A DNA stretch of 64,000 bases. Origin: Pelobium manganitolerans. Lineage in GTDB: Bacteria; Bacteroidota; Bacteroidia; Sphingobacteriales; Sphingobacteriaceae. The stretch lies in NCBI RefSeq assembly GCF_003609575.1, contig NZ_MBTA01000023.1, positions 62,001-126,000 on the forward strand. The letters are read 5' to 3'. The notes beneath the pieces were generated by a model. The model had not been told where the DNA came from. It was given only the letters and a program-made list of their open reading frames with translations, and did not search any database. Made by a program: the position numbers and the translations under genes. This document shows positions 35,638-44,438 of the stretch, in pieces; within the stretch, counting starts at the first letter, position 1, and each line of letters opens with the position of its first letter.

Positions 35638-35929
35638 TATATTGTCTTCTATTCAGCGCTATTGATGACCGTCTCGAAAATAAAAGATTGTATAGCGAAT
35701 ATTTGTCAAATAAGACAAAACGCAGAGCGGTAGAACGGGAGTAAGAAATAATAGGAGAGGCTGTAGGCAGGTTATTGCGAATTGAAGTTAATCTAAAACT
35801 TTCCTTCGCTCGTCAAATTGTTGACTTAAGAAACAGGATTATCCATGCGTATGATAATATTGACAATCAGCTCATTTGGAACATTGTTATAAATCATCTG
35901 CCACTTTTAAAAACAGAATCACTCAACTA
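35606..35929 (+). pseudogene. HepT-type HEPN toxin remnant (frameshift plus nonsense)
   Basis: The partner HEPN RNase toxin, broken. It starts MSLHVKKLCFDILSSIQRY and stops. Removing one T near 35660 joins it to IDDRLENKRLYSEYLSNKTKRRAVERE, where a TAA at 35742 replaces an expected TTA-type Leu (the family reads ERELEIIGEAV). The frame then continues EIIGEAVGRLL and SFARQIVDLRNRIIHAYDN, with the Rx4H catalytic motif at 35829-35846. It has no stop of its own before running into the opposite-strand Rrf2 gene. The start overlaps the antitoxin's inferred stop. The toxin is almost certainly dead. Confidence 0.85.
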
Positions 35930-36364
35930 TATTCCTCCCTGTAAACCTTTTTCACGTTCCATCAAATCAGCAATGCTGGTATTTTCCATAATTCCGATGG
36001 ATGCATCGCGTACTTTTTGCGCCATTTCCCTGATGCTGCAGTTCAATTCATCTTCGCATTCTTCGCAACGCTGGTAAAAATTTATGCTCACACAGGGCAA
36101 TAATGCAATAGGGCCGTCAAAGCATCTAATAATTTCAGAAACCATGATTTCTTTAGCAGGTTTCATTAAAAAATAACCTCCGCCAGCGCCCATTTTGCTG
36201 CCCAACAGTTTAGCACGTTTCAAATCCAATAAAATAGATTCTAAAAAGCGCTTGGGCAACTTCTCGCTTTTTGCAATATCCACAATCAGCATAGGTTTAT
36301 TCTCGGCATTTTTTGCCAATGCAATCAGTGCTTTTATAGCGTATTTGGTTCGTTTGGTAAGCAA
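35927..36364 (-). CDS. Rrf2 family transcriptional regulator with four cysteines
   Basis: A winged-helix regulator of the IscR/CymR/NsrR family, 145 residues from the TTG at 36364. That start gives MLTKRTKYAIKALIALAK, the standard family opening; an ATG at 36388 would add eight residues. The helix-turn-helix is about 25-58, and GSKMGAGGGYFLMKPA is the wing. The C-terminal cysteines 91, 100, 103 and 109 could bind an Fe-S cluster. It is divergent from a TonB receptor/TauE operon, with inverted repeats in the shared gap, and likely regulates it. Confidence 0.88.
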   Translation of the reverse strand: MLTKRTKYAIKALIALAKNAENKPMLIVDIAKSEKLPKRFLESILLDLKRAKLLGSKMGAGGGYFLMKPAKEIMVSEIIRCFDGPIALLPCVSINFYQRCEECEDELNCSIREMAQKVRDASIGIMENTSIADLMEREKGLQGGI

Positions 36365-36437
36365 TTCTTTTTTTATCCAAACATACATTTTTTTAGCTCA
36401 ACATCAAGTCAACAATAATTTGGTTGAATTTTATTTC

Positions 36438-36468
36438 ACTGATTATCAGATAAATCTATATAATCAGT
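36438..36468. promoter_or_regulatory. Inverted repeat ACTGATTAT-N13-ATAATCAGT (candidate operator)
   Basis: A perfect 9-base inverted repeat in the gap between the Rrf2 gene and the divergent TonB receptor, about 75 bases from the Rrf2 start. Its place and AT-rich dyad form suit a dimeric regulator. Binding by the adjacent Rrf2 protein is inferred only. Confidence 0.5.
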
Positions 36469-36508
36469 AGATTTTATGTTTTATTTTAAATTTATTCCTT
36501 TTATCATT

Positions 36509-36527
36509 GTCTACTATTTTACTAGAC
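36509..36527. promoter_or_regulatory. Second dyad GTCTA-N9-TAGAC
   Basis: A 5-base inverted repeat, 128 bases upstream of the TonB receptor ATG, just before an ACTTTAAAG stretch that could be a -7 element. It is a weaker operator candidate than the dyad at 36438. Confidence 0.35.
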
Positions 36528-36654
36528 TTTAAAGAAAATATTCATGAAAAGCTTAATTAACAGGTTTGTGTTCAGTGTTTTGCGATGTTGTTGATGTAAT
36601 AAAAAAGCATTCTCTCAACACAATTCAACAGATTTATCATCAATAAACATACAC

Positions 36655-39567
36655 ATGAAACATATATATATTACCTTACTGTTTTTTGTCTTTAGCTTTA
36701 CAGCAAAAGCCCAGGGCAACAATTTCATCATCATATCGGGCACCGTTATTAATCAGGAAGATCAGCTTCCGTTGCCCGGTGCAAGCATCACCATAAAAAA
36801 CACCGTTAACGGCACCGCTTCAGACGCCAACGGTAAATTTAAATTGCGCGGAAAAGCGGTTTACCCGTTTTACATTGTTATTTCCAGTTTGGGGTTTAAG
36901 CCACAAGAATTTAGAATTGACGGTCCCGGTTCAGATTTAAGGATTGCGCTTCTTACCCAATCTCAACTGGGGCAAGAGGTAGTGGTTACCGCCTCCAGGG
37001 TTGAAGAAAGCATCTTAAAATCGCCGGTAGCCATTGAAAAATTAGATATCCGCGCTATCCGGGAATCTCCCGCATCTACTTTTTATGACGCTTTGGAAAA
37101 TGTAAAAGGCGTACAAATGACTACTTCTAGTTTAACATTTAAAGTGCCAAATACCAGAGGTTTCAACATTCCTAACAATTTCCGTTTTGTACAATTGGTA
37201 GATGGGGTTGATATGCAGGCGGGTACGCTTGGTGTACCTCTCGGTAACGCAATAGGCCCTACCGAGCTGGATATTGCCAGCGTTGAAATTACCCCAGGCG
37301 CGGCGTCTGCTTTGTATGGGATGAATGCGATTAACGGAATGGCTAACCTGCTTACTAAAAGTCCCTTCTATTACCAAGGTTTAAGCCTTTATCAAAAAAC
37401 CGGTATAAACCATGTTGGCGGCGGTACCGGCAGAGATTTAAGCAATCTTACGCAAACTGCAATCAGATACGCCAAAGCTTTTAAAAATAAAGTGGCTTTT
37501 AAGTTGAATCTTGATTATTTAAGAGGTACAGATTGGCTATCAAATACCAAAACCAACCAAAACCCAAACAGCTTAAACACGGCAAATCCGAAATTTGAGG
37601 CTTTAAATGCCGATGTTGATAACCCCGCTTATGATGCTTGGAACAAATATGGCGACGATAATGGAAGTAACGGAGTAACGCTTAGCGGTTTAAACATCCC
37701 CGGCTACGGCACAAATCAGAGTGTTTTGGTGCGGCGCACGGGTTATTGGGAGAAAGATGTTACCCAACCAACGGTAGATAATTTAAAATTTGATGCTGCG
37801 GTACATTATCGCATTACAGACAAGGCAGAACTATCTTATAGCTACCGCTATGGGAAATTAGACGGCCTTTTTCAGCGCGGAAACAAAATCCAAATGGATA
37901 ACGTGACGGTTCAAAATCATAAACTGGAGCTAAAAGGCGCAAATTATTTCATAAAATCTTATGTTTCAGTAGAAAACACCGGCGACTCGTACAACATCAA
38001 ACCTTTGGTTGATAATTTAGAGATTACCAGTGGCGGCACAAACGCGGTTTGGGGAGCAAAATTTAAGTCGGCCTTGCAAAACGCGCTTAATGCAGGCACC
38101 CCTTTGGCGGCAGCTTTAAAAATTGGCCGTGCGGCAGCCGATGCCAGCCGTGTTGAACCCGGCACACCTGCCTTTAACAATCTAAAAAATACCATCATAA
38201 AAATTAACAACTGGGATAATGGCGCAGTGATTGCGGGCGCACCGGCAACAGGCGGAGCATGGCTTAACCAGCACAGCCGTACCTATCATGCAGATGCGCA
38301 ATGGAACCTAGCGGGAAAAATAAAGTTTGCTGATTTACTGCTTGGCGCCGATACAAGAATTTACGAGGTTATCCCTGACGGAAACAATTTTGTGGATTTT
38401 AACAGGCCGGTAGCGGAAAGGAATACGCCATTAGCTGATGGCTCTTTCGGCAAAAACGTTTACTACAAAAAGTTTGGTGGTTTTGCCCAAATTACCAAAA
38501 CCTTTTTCGAAGAAAAATTGAAACTCTTTGGTTCGCTAAGGCTAGATTATAATCCAGAATTTGATCCTAAACTGAATCCGAGATTAGCAGCCGTTTACAC
38601 CTTGGCCCAGCGGCATAACTTCCGCATATCTGTACAAAACGGCTACCGTTTCCCGGCTTTATTTGAAGCTATTTCTTTTGTAAACAACGGAAACGTGCGG
38701 CGTGTAGGTGGCCTTTCGTACATTAACGAAGGCTTAAATTACTTGGATAATTCTTATACCTTGGCTTCTAGCGATGTTTTTAATGCAGCGCTTAACGCGG
38801 ATGTGGCAAACGGCCTCACCCCGCAAGAAGCGGCATTAAAAAATAAATCCCTGCTAAAAATAACCGATCTCTCTGCAACCCGGCCCGAGCGTATCAACTC
38901 TTTAGAGGCCGGATATAAAAGTATTCTGCTGGATAATAAGTTAGTGGTAGATGTAGATGTTTACCTAAACCAATACGACGGGTTTTTGGGCCAGGTTGAA
39001 GTTTCAGTGCCTTATACCTCGGGTTTTGGGCAACAGCTAAAAGTAGGTACAGATGAAGCTGTTTATGCCATGATACGCGCAAACCGCGATAAGCAACAAA
39101 CGCGTTATCGCGTTTATACCAACGCCAAAAACACTTATAATAACTATGGTTCGTCTTTAGGCTTAACCTATAATTTTTACCAAAAATATACGCTGTCCGG
39201 AAATGTAAGCTATAATGCTATTTCAGAAAATAAGCAGAAAGACGTTTTTGTAACCGGCTTTAACACTCCAAACTGGACCACCAACCTATCTTTCGGAAAC
39301 AGAGAAATTGTGGAGAATTTGGGTTTTAACGTGCTTTGGAGGTGGCAAGATGCATTTTTGTGGGAGAGTCCTCTGGTAAATGGTAAAGTGCGAGCTTACA
39401 ACACCTTTGATGCTCAAATAAGTTATAAAGTTCCGCAAGCGAAGGCTGCCGTTAAACTTGGTGCTTCCAATTTATTTAACACTAAATATGTGCAATACGC
39501 GGGCGGTCCAACCATAGGAGGCCTGTATTACCTATCCCTCACTTTTGATAACCTTTTAGCTAAATAA
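36655..39567 (+). CDS. TonB-dependent receptor with carboxypeptidase-like domain
   Basis: A 970-residue outer-membrane importer. The signal peptide is residues 1-19 (TAKA-QG), and a carboxypeptidase-D-like regulatory domain follows (IISGTVINQEDQLPLPGASITIKNT, ASDANGKFKLRG). The TonB box region is QEVVVTASR, the plug carries VQLVDGVDMQAGT and ITPGAASALYGMNAINGMANLLTK, and the barrel ends VKLGASNLFNTKYVQYAGGPTIGGLYYLSLTFD. There is no SusD partner, so it is a stand-alone receptor. The TauE/SafE gene two bases downstream and the Rrf2 regulator upstream hint at a sulfur- or iron-related substrate. Confidence 0.92.
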   Translation: MKHIYITLLFFVFSFTAKAQGNNFIIISGTVINQEDQLPLPGASITIKNTVNGTASDANGKFKLRGKAVYPFYIVISSLGFKPQEFRIDGPGSDLRIALLTQSQLGQEVVVTASRVEESILKSPVAIEKLDIRAIRESPASTFYDALENVKGVQMTTSSLTFKVPNTRGFNIPNNFRFVQLVDGVDMQAGTLGVPLGNAIGPTELDIASVEITPGAASALYGMNAINGMANLLTKSPFYYQGLSLYQKTGINHVGGGTGRDLSNLTQTAIRYAKAFKNKVAFKLNLDYLRGTDWLSNTKTNQNPNSLNTANPKFEALNADVDNPAYDAWNKYGDDNGSNGVTLSGLNIPGYGTNQSVLVRRTGYWEKDVTQPTVDNLKFDAAVHYRITDKAELSYSYRYGKLDGLFQRGNKIQMDNVTVQNHKLELKGANYFIKSYVSVENTGDSYNIKPLVDNLEITSGGTNAVWGAKFKSALQNALNAGTPLAAALKIGRAAADASRVEPGTPAFNNLKNTIIKINNWDNGAVIAGAPATGGAWLNQHSRTYHADAQWNLAGKIKFADLLLGADTRIYEVIPDGNNFVDFNRPVAERNTPLADGSFGKNVYYKKFGGFAQITKTFFEEKLKLFGSLRLDYNPEFDPKLNPRLAAVYTLAQRHNFRISVQNGYRFPALFEAISFVNNGNVRRVGGLSYINEGLNYLDNSYTLASSDVFNAALNADVANGLTPQEAALKNKSLLKITDLSATRPERINSLEAGYKSILLDNKLVVDVDVYLNQYDGFLGQVEVSVPYTSGFGQQLKVGTDEAVYAMIRANRDKQQTRYRVYTNAKNTYNNYGSSLGLTYNFYQKYTLSGNVSYNAISENKQKDVFVTGFNTPNWTTNLSFGNREIVENLGFNVLWRWQDAFLWESPLVNGKVRAYNTFDAQISYKVPQAKAAVKLGASNLFNTKYVQYAGGPTIGGLYYLSLTFDNLLAK

Positions 39568-39569
39568 TT

Positions 39570-40466
39570 ATGTTCTCTGCCATCAAATCGGCTTTTTACA
39601 AGTACGCTGGTCTAATAAATGTTAAGTTTTTCAGTCTTATCGGTATTGTTTTGTTATTGGTAGTTGTAACACAGTTATACGGCGCCGATAAGATTTTAGA
39701 TTTTCTGCATCAACATGTAGATGAAACTTTTTTCCTGATGTTGGCCATCGGTTTTATAGCGCAAATGGTTGACGGGGCTTTAGGGATGGGTTACGGGGTA
39801 ATGTCTACCACTTTACTACTTTCGGCGGGGTTAAACCCCGCCGTTATTTCGGGAAGTATCCACACCGCCGAAATGTTTTCCAGCGCCGCCTCTGGCTTTA
39901 GCCACTACAAATTTGGTAATGTAAATAAAAAGCTTTTTAAAGTTTTGCTTGTTCCGGGCATTATTGGCGCGGTTGCCGGTGCGGTATTACTGGGTTCCAT
40001 TGGCGATGAGTATGTTGCCTATGTAAAACCCCTTATTGCAACTTACACGTTCTTTTTGGGCCTTCGCATTTTATCTAAAGCGTTTAAAAAAAATCGCGTT
40101 AGCGAAAAAATAAAAAATGCGGGATGGCTGGCGGGTTTCGGGGGCTTTATGGATTCTTTTGGTGGCGGCGGCTGGGGACCAATTGTTACCAGTTCTTTGG
40201 TGGCCAAAGGAAAAACGCCCAAATATGTCATCGGATCTGTAAGTTTAACCGAGTTTTTTGTGACTTTGGCCAGTGCTTTAACGTTCTTTATCATTTTAGG
40301 TTTAAGTCACATCGGCACCATCATTGGCCTTATTTTAGGCGGTATAATAGCCGCTCCATTTGCCGCGCGCCTTTCTGGAAAGCTGCCACTCAAAAAAATG
40401 CTGGTTGCTGTGGGTGTGTTAGTTTTAATCTCGAGCCTTAGGATTTTATGGCACTCATTTTTTTGA
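39570..40466 (+). CDS. TauE/SafE family sulfite/anion exporter
   Basis: A 298-residue inner-membrane protein with about eight helices. GFIAQMVDGALGMGYGVMSTTLLLSAGLNPAVISGSIHTAE and the second repeat GFMDSFGGGGWGPIVTSSLVAKG are the two inverted signature halves of the family, which exports sulfite, sulfoacetate or related organic anions. Its start lies two bases after the TonB receptor stop, so both are in one operon behind the Rrf2 regulator. The direction and substrate of transport are not visible in the sequence. Confidence 0.92.
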   Translation: MFSAIKSAFYKYAGLINVKFFSLIGIVLLLVVVTQLYGADKILDFLHQHVDETFFLMLAIGFIAQMVDGALGMGYGVMSTTLLLSAGLNPAVISGSIHTAEMFSSAASGFSHYKFGNVNKKLFKVLLVPGIIGAVAGAVLLGSIGDEYVAYVKPLIATYTFFLGLRILSKAFKKNRVSEKIKNAGWLAGFGGFMDSFGGGGWGPIVTSSLVAKGKTPKYVIGSVSLTEFFVTLASALTFFIILGLSHIGTIIGLILGGIIAAPFAARLSGKLPLKKMLVAVGVLVLISSLRILWHSFF

Positions 40467-40632
40467 AGTTGCACTTGCTGTACGCATTGTAAATACGGTG
40501 ATTATTTTGGCGCGGATGTTTTAAGAGGCTAAAAAATTAGGAGAAGTGCTCCGAATTCTCTTAAATTTAAATCGGATAAAAAGACAGGTCGGATCAGACG
40601 GAAATCACTTTATCCGCCAAAAAAATAAATAC

Positions 40633-41526
40633 ATGAAACATACCTATTTAAGTGATGCAGGACCAAAAGTTTCTGCTGCCGTTTATGGTTTTTACCGCTG
40701 GAACGATGTAGAGCAGGATTTGGCGAAGCAAATGGAAGATATTTTTAACTATTGCATGGAGCTGGGCATAAACACCTTTGACCATGCCGATATTTATGGC
40801 AATTACCAATGCGAAGAGGTTTTTGGAAAAGTTTTAAAAAACAGCGCCGTAAAACGTGAAGATGTTGTGCTGTTTACCAAATGCGGTTTGTGCGAACCCC
40901 ATCCATCAAAACCAGAAATAAAAACACGTTACCTGGATAATTCTGCCAAGCATATTAACGAGTGCCTGCATCAATCTTTAAGAAAATTGCAGACAGATTA
41001 TGTGGATGTTTTTCTGCTGAATAATTTAGACCCGACGGCCGATTTGGAAGAAACCGCGGCAGAATTATATCGCTTAAAGCAAGAAGGTAAAATTAGAGCT
41101 GTAGGTTTAAGTAATTTTAGCGTGTTTCAGCACCAGCTGTTAAGCAGTTATTTGAAGTTGCCAATTGTAACCAATCATGTAGAGTTAAATTTGCTGAATA
41201 CCAGCGCGCTAGAAAACGGGCAGATTGACTACATGAAACAAAAATACATGAAACCATTTGCCTTAGCGCCTTTGGCAGAAGGCAGGATAGCAATGGGAAT
41301 GGATTTAATTGAGGTGGTGATGCGCGAAAAACTGGATCAACTGGCCGAAAAATACCACACCAACTTAGAGTCTATAGCGATAGCGTGGCTGTTAAAATTA
41401 GGCGCCCTGCCTTTGATAGGTACACGTAATAAAGGCCGCATCAAAAATATTGTAAGTGCTTTTGACATCGAGTTGGATAGGCAAGACTGGCACAACTTGT
41501 ACAATAGCACCCGTATTTTGAAGTAG
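40633..41526 (+). CDS. Aldo/keto reductase
   Basis: A 297-residue NADPH-dependent oxidoreductase with an (alpha/beta)8 barrel. Asp50, Tyr55 (NTFDHADIYGNYQCEEVFG), Lys83 (VLFTKCG) and His (VTNHVELNLL) form the catalytic tetrad, and ALPLIGTRNKGRIKNIVSAF binds the cofactor. It resembles the YdhF/Tas subgroup. An ATG at 40546 would add 29 residues, but the family starts at MKHTYLSDAGPKVS. Substrate unknown. It is followed ten bases later by the LOG-family gene. Confidence 0.9.
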   Translation: MKHTYLSDAGPKVSAAVYGFYRWNDVEQDLAKQMEDIFNYCMELGINTFDHADIYGNYQCEEVFGKVLKNSAVKREDVVLFTKCGLCEPHPSKPEIKTRYLDNSAKHINECLHQSLRKLQTDYVDVFLLNNLDPTADLEETAAELYRLKQEGKIRAVGLSNFSVFQHQLLSSYLKLPIVTNHVELNLLNTSALENGQIDYMKQKYMKPFALAPLAEGRIAMGMDLIEVVMREKLDQLAEKYHTNLESIAIAWLLKLGALPLIGTRNKGRIKNIVSAFDIELDRQDWHNLYNSTRILK

Positions 41527-41536
41527 CTATTTATTT

Positions 41537-42124
41537 ATGCTAAAATTTGTATGCGTTTACTGTGGCGCAAATTTTAACGGCGATGCTGGCTTAGAAGCTG
41601 TGGTGGAAGATTTGGCAACGCAGATGGTAGCCAAAAACATTAGTTTGGTGTTTGGCGGCGGAAGCATAGGCTTAATGGGAATCATTGCCGATGCGGTTTT
41701 AAGCAGAGGCGGAGAGGCCATTGGCGTAATTCCACAGTTTTTGCTGGAGAAAGAAGTGGGCCATAAAGGGCTTACACAAATGATAGTAACCGAAAACATG
41801 CATCAGCGTAAGCAAAAAATGGCCGACATTGCTGATGCGTTTTTAATATTGCCGGGCGGTTTTGGTACGCTTGAAGAATTTTTTGAAGTGCTTACTTGGC
41901 TGCAGTTGGGCCTGCATCAGAAACCTATTGCCGTATTAAACTATAAGGGTTTTTATGATTTTTTATTTAAGCAACTGGATGTAATGGTAGAACAGAAATT
42001 TCTGAAAGCCACCAACCGTGATTTGGTAATTAATGCCAGCGATGCCCTAAGCGTGTTAGAACAGCTAGAATGTTTTTCTGTACAGGCCGATGAAGTATGG
42101 TTTAGGGACCGAAACCTAAGCTAA
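41537..42124 (+). CDS. LOG family protein (TIGR00730), nucleotide 5'-monophosphate phosphoribohydrolase
   Basis: A 195-residue Rossmann-like enzyme of the cytokinin-activating LOG family, which hydrolyses N6-substituted or plain AMP to base and ribose 5-phosphate. VCVYCGANFNGD opens it, VFGGGSIGLMGIIADAVL is the nucleotide loop, and ILPGGFGTLEEFFEVLTWLQLG is the PGGxGTxxE catalytic motif with its Glu. Length is normal. It probably shares a transcript with the aldo/keto reductase. Confidence 0.93.
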   Translation: MLKFVCVYCGANFNGDAGLEAVVEDLATQMVAKNISLVFGGGSIGLMGIIADAVLSRGGEAIGVIPQFLLEKEVGHKGLTQMIVTENMHQRKQKMADIADAFLILPGGFGTLEEFFEVLTWLQLGLHQKPIAVLNYKGFYDFLFKQLDVMVEQKFLKATNRDLVINASDALSVLEQLECFSVQADEVWFRDRNLS

Positions 42125-42201
42125 ATTGCTTTTCAAGCTGGCCGAAGGCTTTAATTTAAAATTGGCAAAAGAATTGATTTGCGAGCGGTATAAATCATTT
42201 T

Positions 42202-43017
42202 ATGAAAAATACTACGCTAATCATTTTATCCGCATTGTTAATTTCTTGTGGCGGTGCATCTGCGCAAAGCCAATCGCCTTACGAAACCAGTTTTAAATAC
42301 GATGGGCCTGCAATAGCCGCGGGCATTGGTTTAAGCTATTTGGGCTTAACGCTCATCAAAAATAAAGACGCTTTAACTGCCGCCGAGGTGGCAAGCAAAT
42401 CCAAAGATGATGTCTTTTTTATCGATCGCTTTGCTACCGGAAATTATTCGGAACAGGCCGATAAAGATAGCTATATCCCTTTTTATGGCTCTTTTGCAGT
42501 AGCGCCAATTGTAGCTTTGTTAGATAAAGACCAGCGGAGCCACTTTGGGCAAATATCGGTGATGTTTGTAGAAACCATGTCGGCAGCAGCGGCATCTTTT
42601 ACATTGGCCGCTGGTTTAGTGCAACGTAGCCGACCTTTAGTTTATAACACCAATGTACCGTTAGAGCTTCGGCAAGATAAAGACGAGCAACGATCATTTT
42701 TTGCCGGCCATACCGCCGCCACTGCCGCCGCCACGTTTTTTGCAGCTAAAGTATATTCTGATTTTCATCCGGACTCAAAACTAAAACCTTATATCTGGAC
42801 CGCCGCTGCCATAATTCCGGCCAGTGTGGGTTATTTGCGCTTAAAAGGCGGTAAGCATTTTTTAACAGATAATCTTCTGGGTTTTGGTGTTGGTGCAGCT
42901 TGTGGTATTCTGGTTCCCCAACTACATAAAAAAGGTAACAAAAGTAATCTTTCTATTAGTCCGGTGGTGGGTTATAACTACCAAGGCATGGGCTTAAACT
43001 ACAAATTCAAGAAGTAA
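42202..43017 (+). CDS. PAP2 family phosphatase, exported
   Basis: A 271-residue acid phosphatase-like protein of the PAP2 superfamily. The N-terminal segment carries a signal peptide, and LLISC could also act as a lipobox (Cys16). The three active-site motifs are VQRSRPL, SFFAGHTA (with the catalytic His) and RLKGGKHFLTDNLLGFGVG. It likely dephosphorylates lipid or isoprenoid phosphates in the periplasm or outer leaflet. It has a C-terminal beta extension (LSISPVVGYNYQGMGLNYKF). Confidence 0.88.
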   Translation: MKNTTLIILSALLISCGGASAQSQSPYETSFKYDGPAIAAGIGLSYLGLTLIKNKDALTAAEVASKSKDDVFFIDRFATGNYSEQADKDSYIPFYGSFAVAPIVALLDKDQRSHFGQISVMFVETMSAAAASFTLAAGLVQRSRPLVYNTNVPLELRQDKDEQRSFFAGHTAATAAATFFAAKVYSDFHPDSKLKPYIWTAAAIIPASVGYLRLKGGKHFLTDNLLGFGVGAACGILVPQLHKKGNKSNLSISPVVGYNYQGMGLNYKFKK

Positions 43018-43047
43018 ATTTTTCGGGCTATTTTTTTATCTTTCGGG

Positions 43048-43557
43048 ATGATTTGCCCAAACCTTGAGATAGAGAAATTTGCGGATAAAGGGGAGAAAAC
43101 CAGCTGGACTTATCTTTTTATCTCGCAAGAAATTGCACATCAATTAAAGCCAAACTACCGCAAAAGTTTTCGTGTTTGCGGCAGAATAGACGATTTTTCT
43201 TTTGGCGGAATGGCCTTAGTGCCAATGGGCGAGGGCAATTACATTTTACCCCTAAAGAAGAGCATTTTAAAGGCTATAAAAAAACAAAAAGGCGAGCGCG
43301 TGCTATTACAAATTGAGGAGGATGTAAACTATCAGCTTGTTATACCGGATGAGCTTCGCATCTGCCTAAGCGATAGCGCTAAAGCGGAAAGTGAGTTTTT
43401 TAACCGGCGCGAATCTGAACAACGCTATTTTGTGAACTGGATAAACACTGCAAAAACTGATGCTACCAAAGCCAAGCGTATTGCCCAATTAATCCAGGCC
43501 ATGGAACTAAAGTTTGATTTTGGCCAGATGATAAGATACAACCGCCAGAAGAAATGA
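43048..43557 (+). CDS. YdeI/OmpD-associated family protein with DUF1905
   Basis: A 169-residue protein. Residues about 1-90 match DUF1905 (SWTYLFISQEIAHQLKPNYRKSFRVCGRIDDFSFGGMALVPMGEGNYILPLKKSILKAI), and the C-terminal part (ESEFFNRRESEQRYFVNWINTAKTDATKAKRIAQLIQAM) matches the YdeI bacteriocin-protection domain. The biochemical role is not established. The downstream Rieske gene overlaps its stop by four bases (ATGA). Confidence 0.85.
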   Translation: MICPNLEIEKFADKGEKTSWTYLFISQEIAHQLKPNYRKSFRVCGRIDDFSFGGMALVPMGEGNYILPLKKSILKAIKKQKGERVLLQIEEDVNYQLVIPDELRICLSDSAKAESEFFNRRESEQRYFVNWINTAKTDATKAKRIAQLIQAMELKFDFGQMIRYNRQKK

Positions 43558-43877
43558 AGTGGATTTCTATTGAGCTGACTTCCTTAAACAGCAACGAAGT
43601 GCAAACCATTTATATAAATGGTAAAAAACTGTTGTTAGTTAGTAAAGAAGAAAGTTTTTTCGTTTTTGCTAGCAAATGCCCACACGCCGGTGCCGATTTA
43701 AGCAATGCTTGGTGCAAAGGCGATTTTTTAGTTTGCCCGGTGCACCGCTACCAGTACCAACTTTTAAACGGAAGAGGTGCGCCAGGGCAAGGTGATTACC
43801 TTAAAAATTACCCTACAAAAATAGAAAACGGAAAATTGTGGATTGGATTCAAAAAGCCATGGTTTCGGTTTTGGTAA
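43554..43877 (+). CDS. Rieske 2Fe-2S protein
   Basis: A 107-residue soluble Rieske ferredoxin. Cys42/His44 (SKCPHAGADL) and Cys61/His64 (LVCPVHRYQYQLLNG) are the cluster ligands, and GRGAPGQGDYLKNYPTKIENGKLWIGF follows the standard fold. It has no signal peptide and no attached oxygenase domain. It may supply electrons to an unlinked enzyme. It is translated together with the YdeI-like gene, whose stop it overlaps. Confidence 0.9.
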   Translation: MKWISIELTSLNSNEVQTIYINGKKLLLVSKEESFFVFASKCPHAGADLSNAWCKGDFLVCPVHRYQYQLLNGRGAPGQGDYLKNYPTKIENGKLWIGFKKPWFRFW

Positions 43878-43928
43878 GCACATCAAAAAATAAAAGATAA
43901 AAAACTCTTTTATTATTAGATTTCGGAT

Positions 43929-43936
43929 TATCTTTG
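43929..43936 (+). promoter_or_regulatory. TATCTTTG -7 box for the oxidase/hemoglobin block
   Basis: A perfect TAnnTTTG box 12 bases before the Rrf2 ATG. It is the only such box I found between 43.9 and 49.9 kb, consistent with one long operon or with extra promoters of another type. Confidence 0.6.
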
Positions 43937-43948
43937 CATAACAAATAA

Positions 43949-44386
43949 ATGAGCATTTTTTCTAAAACCTGCGAATACGCAATCAGAGCAGTTTTTTTTA
44001 TCGCACACCGTACCGAGAGCGGTGATAGGGTAGGTATTAAGGAAATTGCCACCGGAATTAGCTCTCCCGAACATTTTTTAGCCAAAATTTTGCAGGATTT
44101 AAGTCGCCGGGGAATTGTAAAATCGGCGAAAGGGCCCAACGGAGGTTTTTATATGGACGAGCAGACCCTTAGACGCCCTTTGGTGGATGTAGTGGAGGCG
44201 GTAGACGGAAACGGTTTGTTTGTGGGTTGCGGTTTGGGTTTGGTGTCCTGTTCAGAAAAAAAACCTTGCCCTCTGCATGCAGAGTTTGCGGTAATCCGTA
44301 AAAACATACACCAAATGTTGGTGAAAACCAGTATCGGTGATTTTACCGAAGATTTAAACTTGGGAATCACCAATCTTAAAAAGTAA
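43949..44386 (+). CDS. Rrf2 family regulator, NsrR/IscR-like
   Basis: A 145-residue winged-helix regulator. MSIFSKTCEYAIRAVFFIAHR is the family opening, EIATGISSPEHFLAKILQDLSRRGIVKSAKGPNGGFY is the helix-turn-helix and wing, and the cysteines 94, 101 and 107 (C-x6-C-x5-C) can hold an Fe-S cluster, one residue longer than the spacing in IscR and NsrR. The genes just downstream code for an oxidase, hemoglobins and a hemerythrin-like protein. That argues for NO or O2 sensing (NsrR-like) rather than Fe-S biogenesis control. Confidence 0.9.
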   Translation: MSIFSKTCEYAIRAVFFIAHRTESGDRVGIKEIATGISSPEHFLAKILQDLSRRGIVKSAKGPNGGFYMDEQTLRRPLVDVVEAVDGNGLFVGCGLGLVSCSEKKPCPLHAEFAVIRKNIHQMLVKTSIGDFTEDLNLGITNLKK

Positions 44387-44438
44387 ACTATTTTTGAATA
44401 ATAAAGGATAATAAGGTCTTAATATTTTATAAATACAA

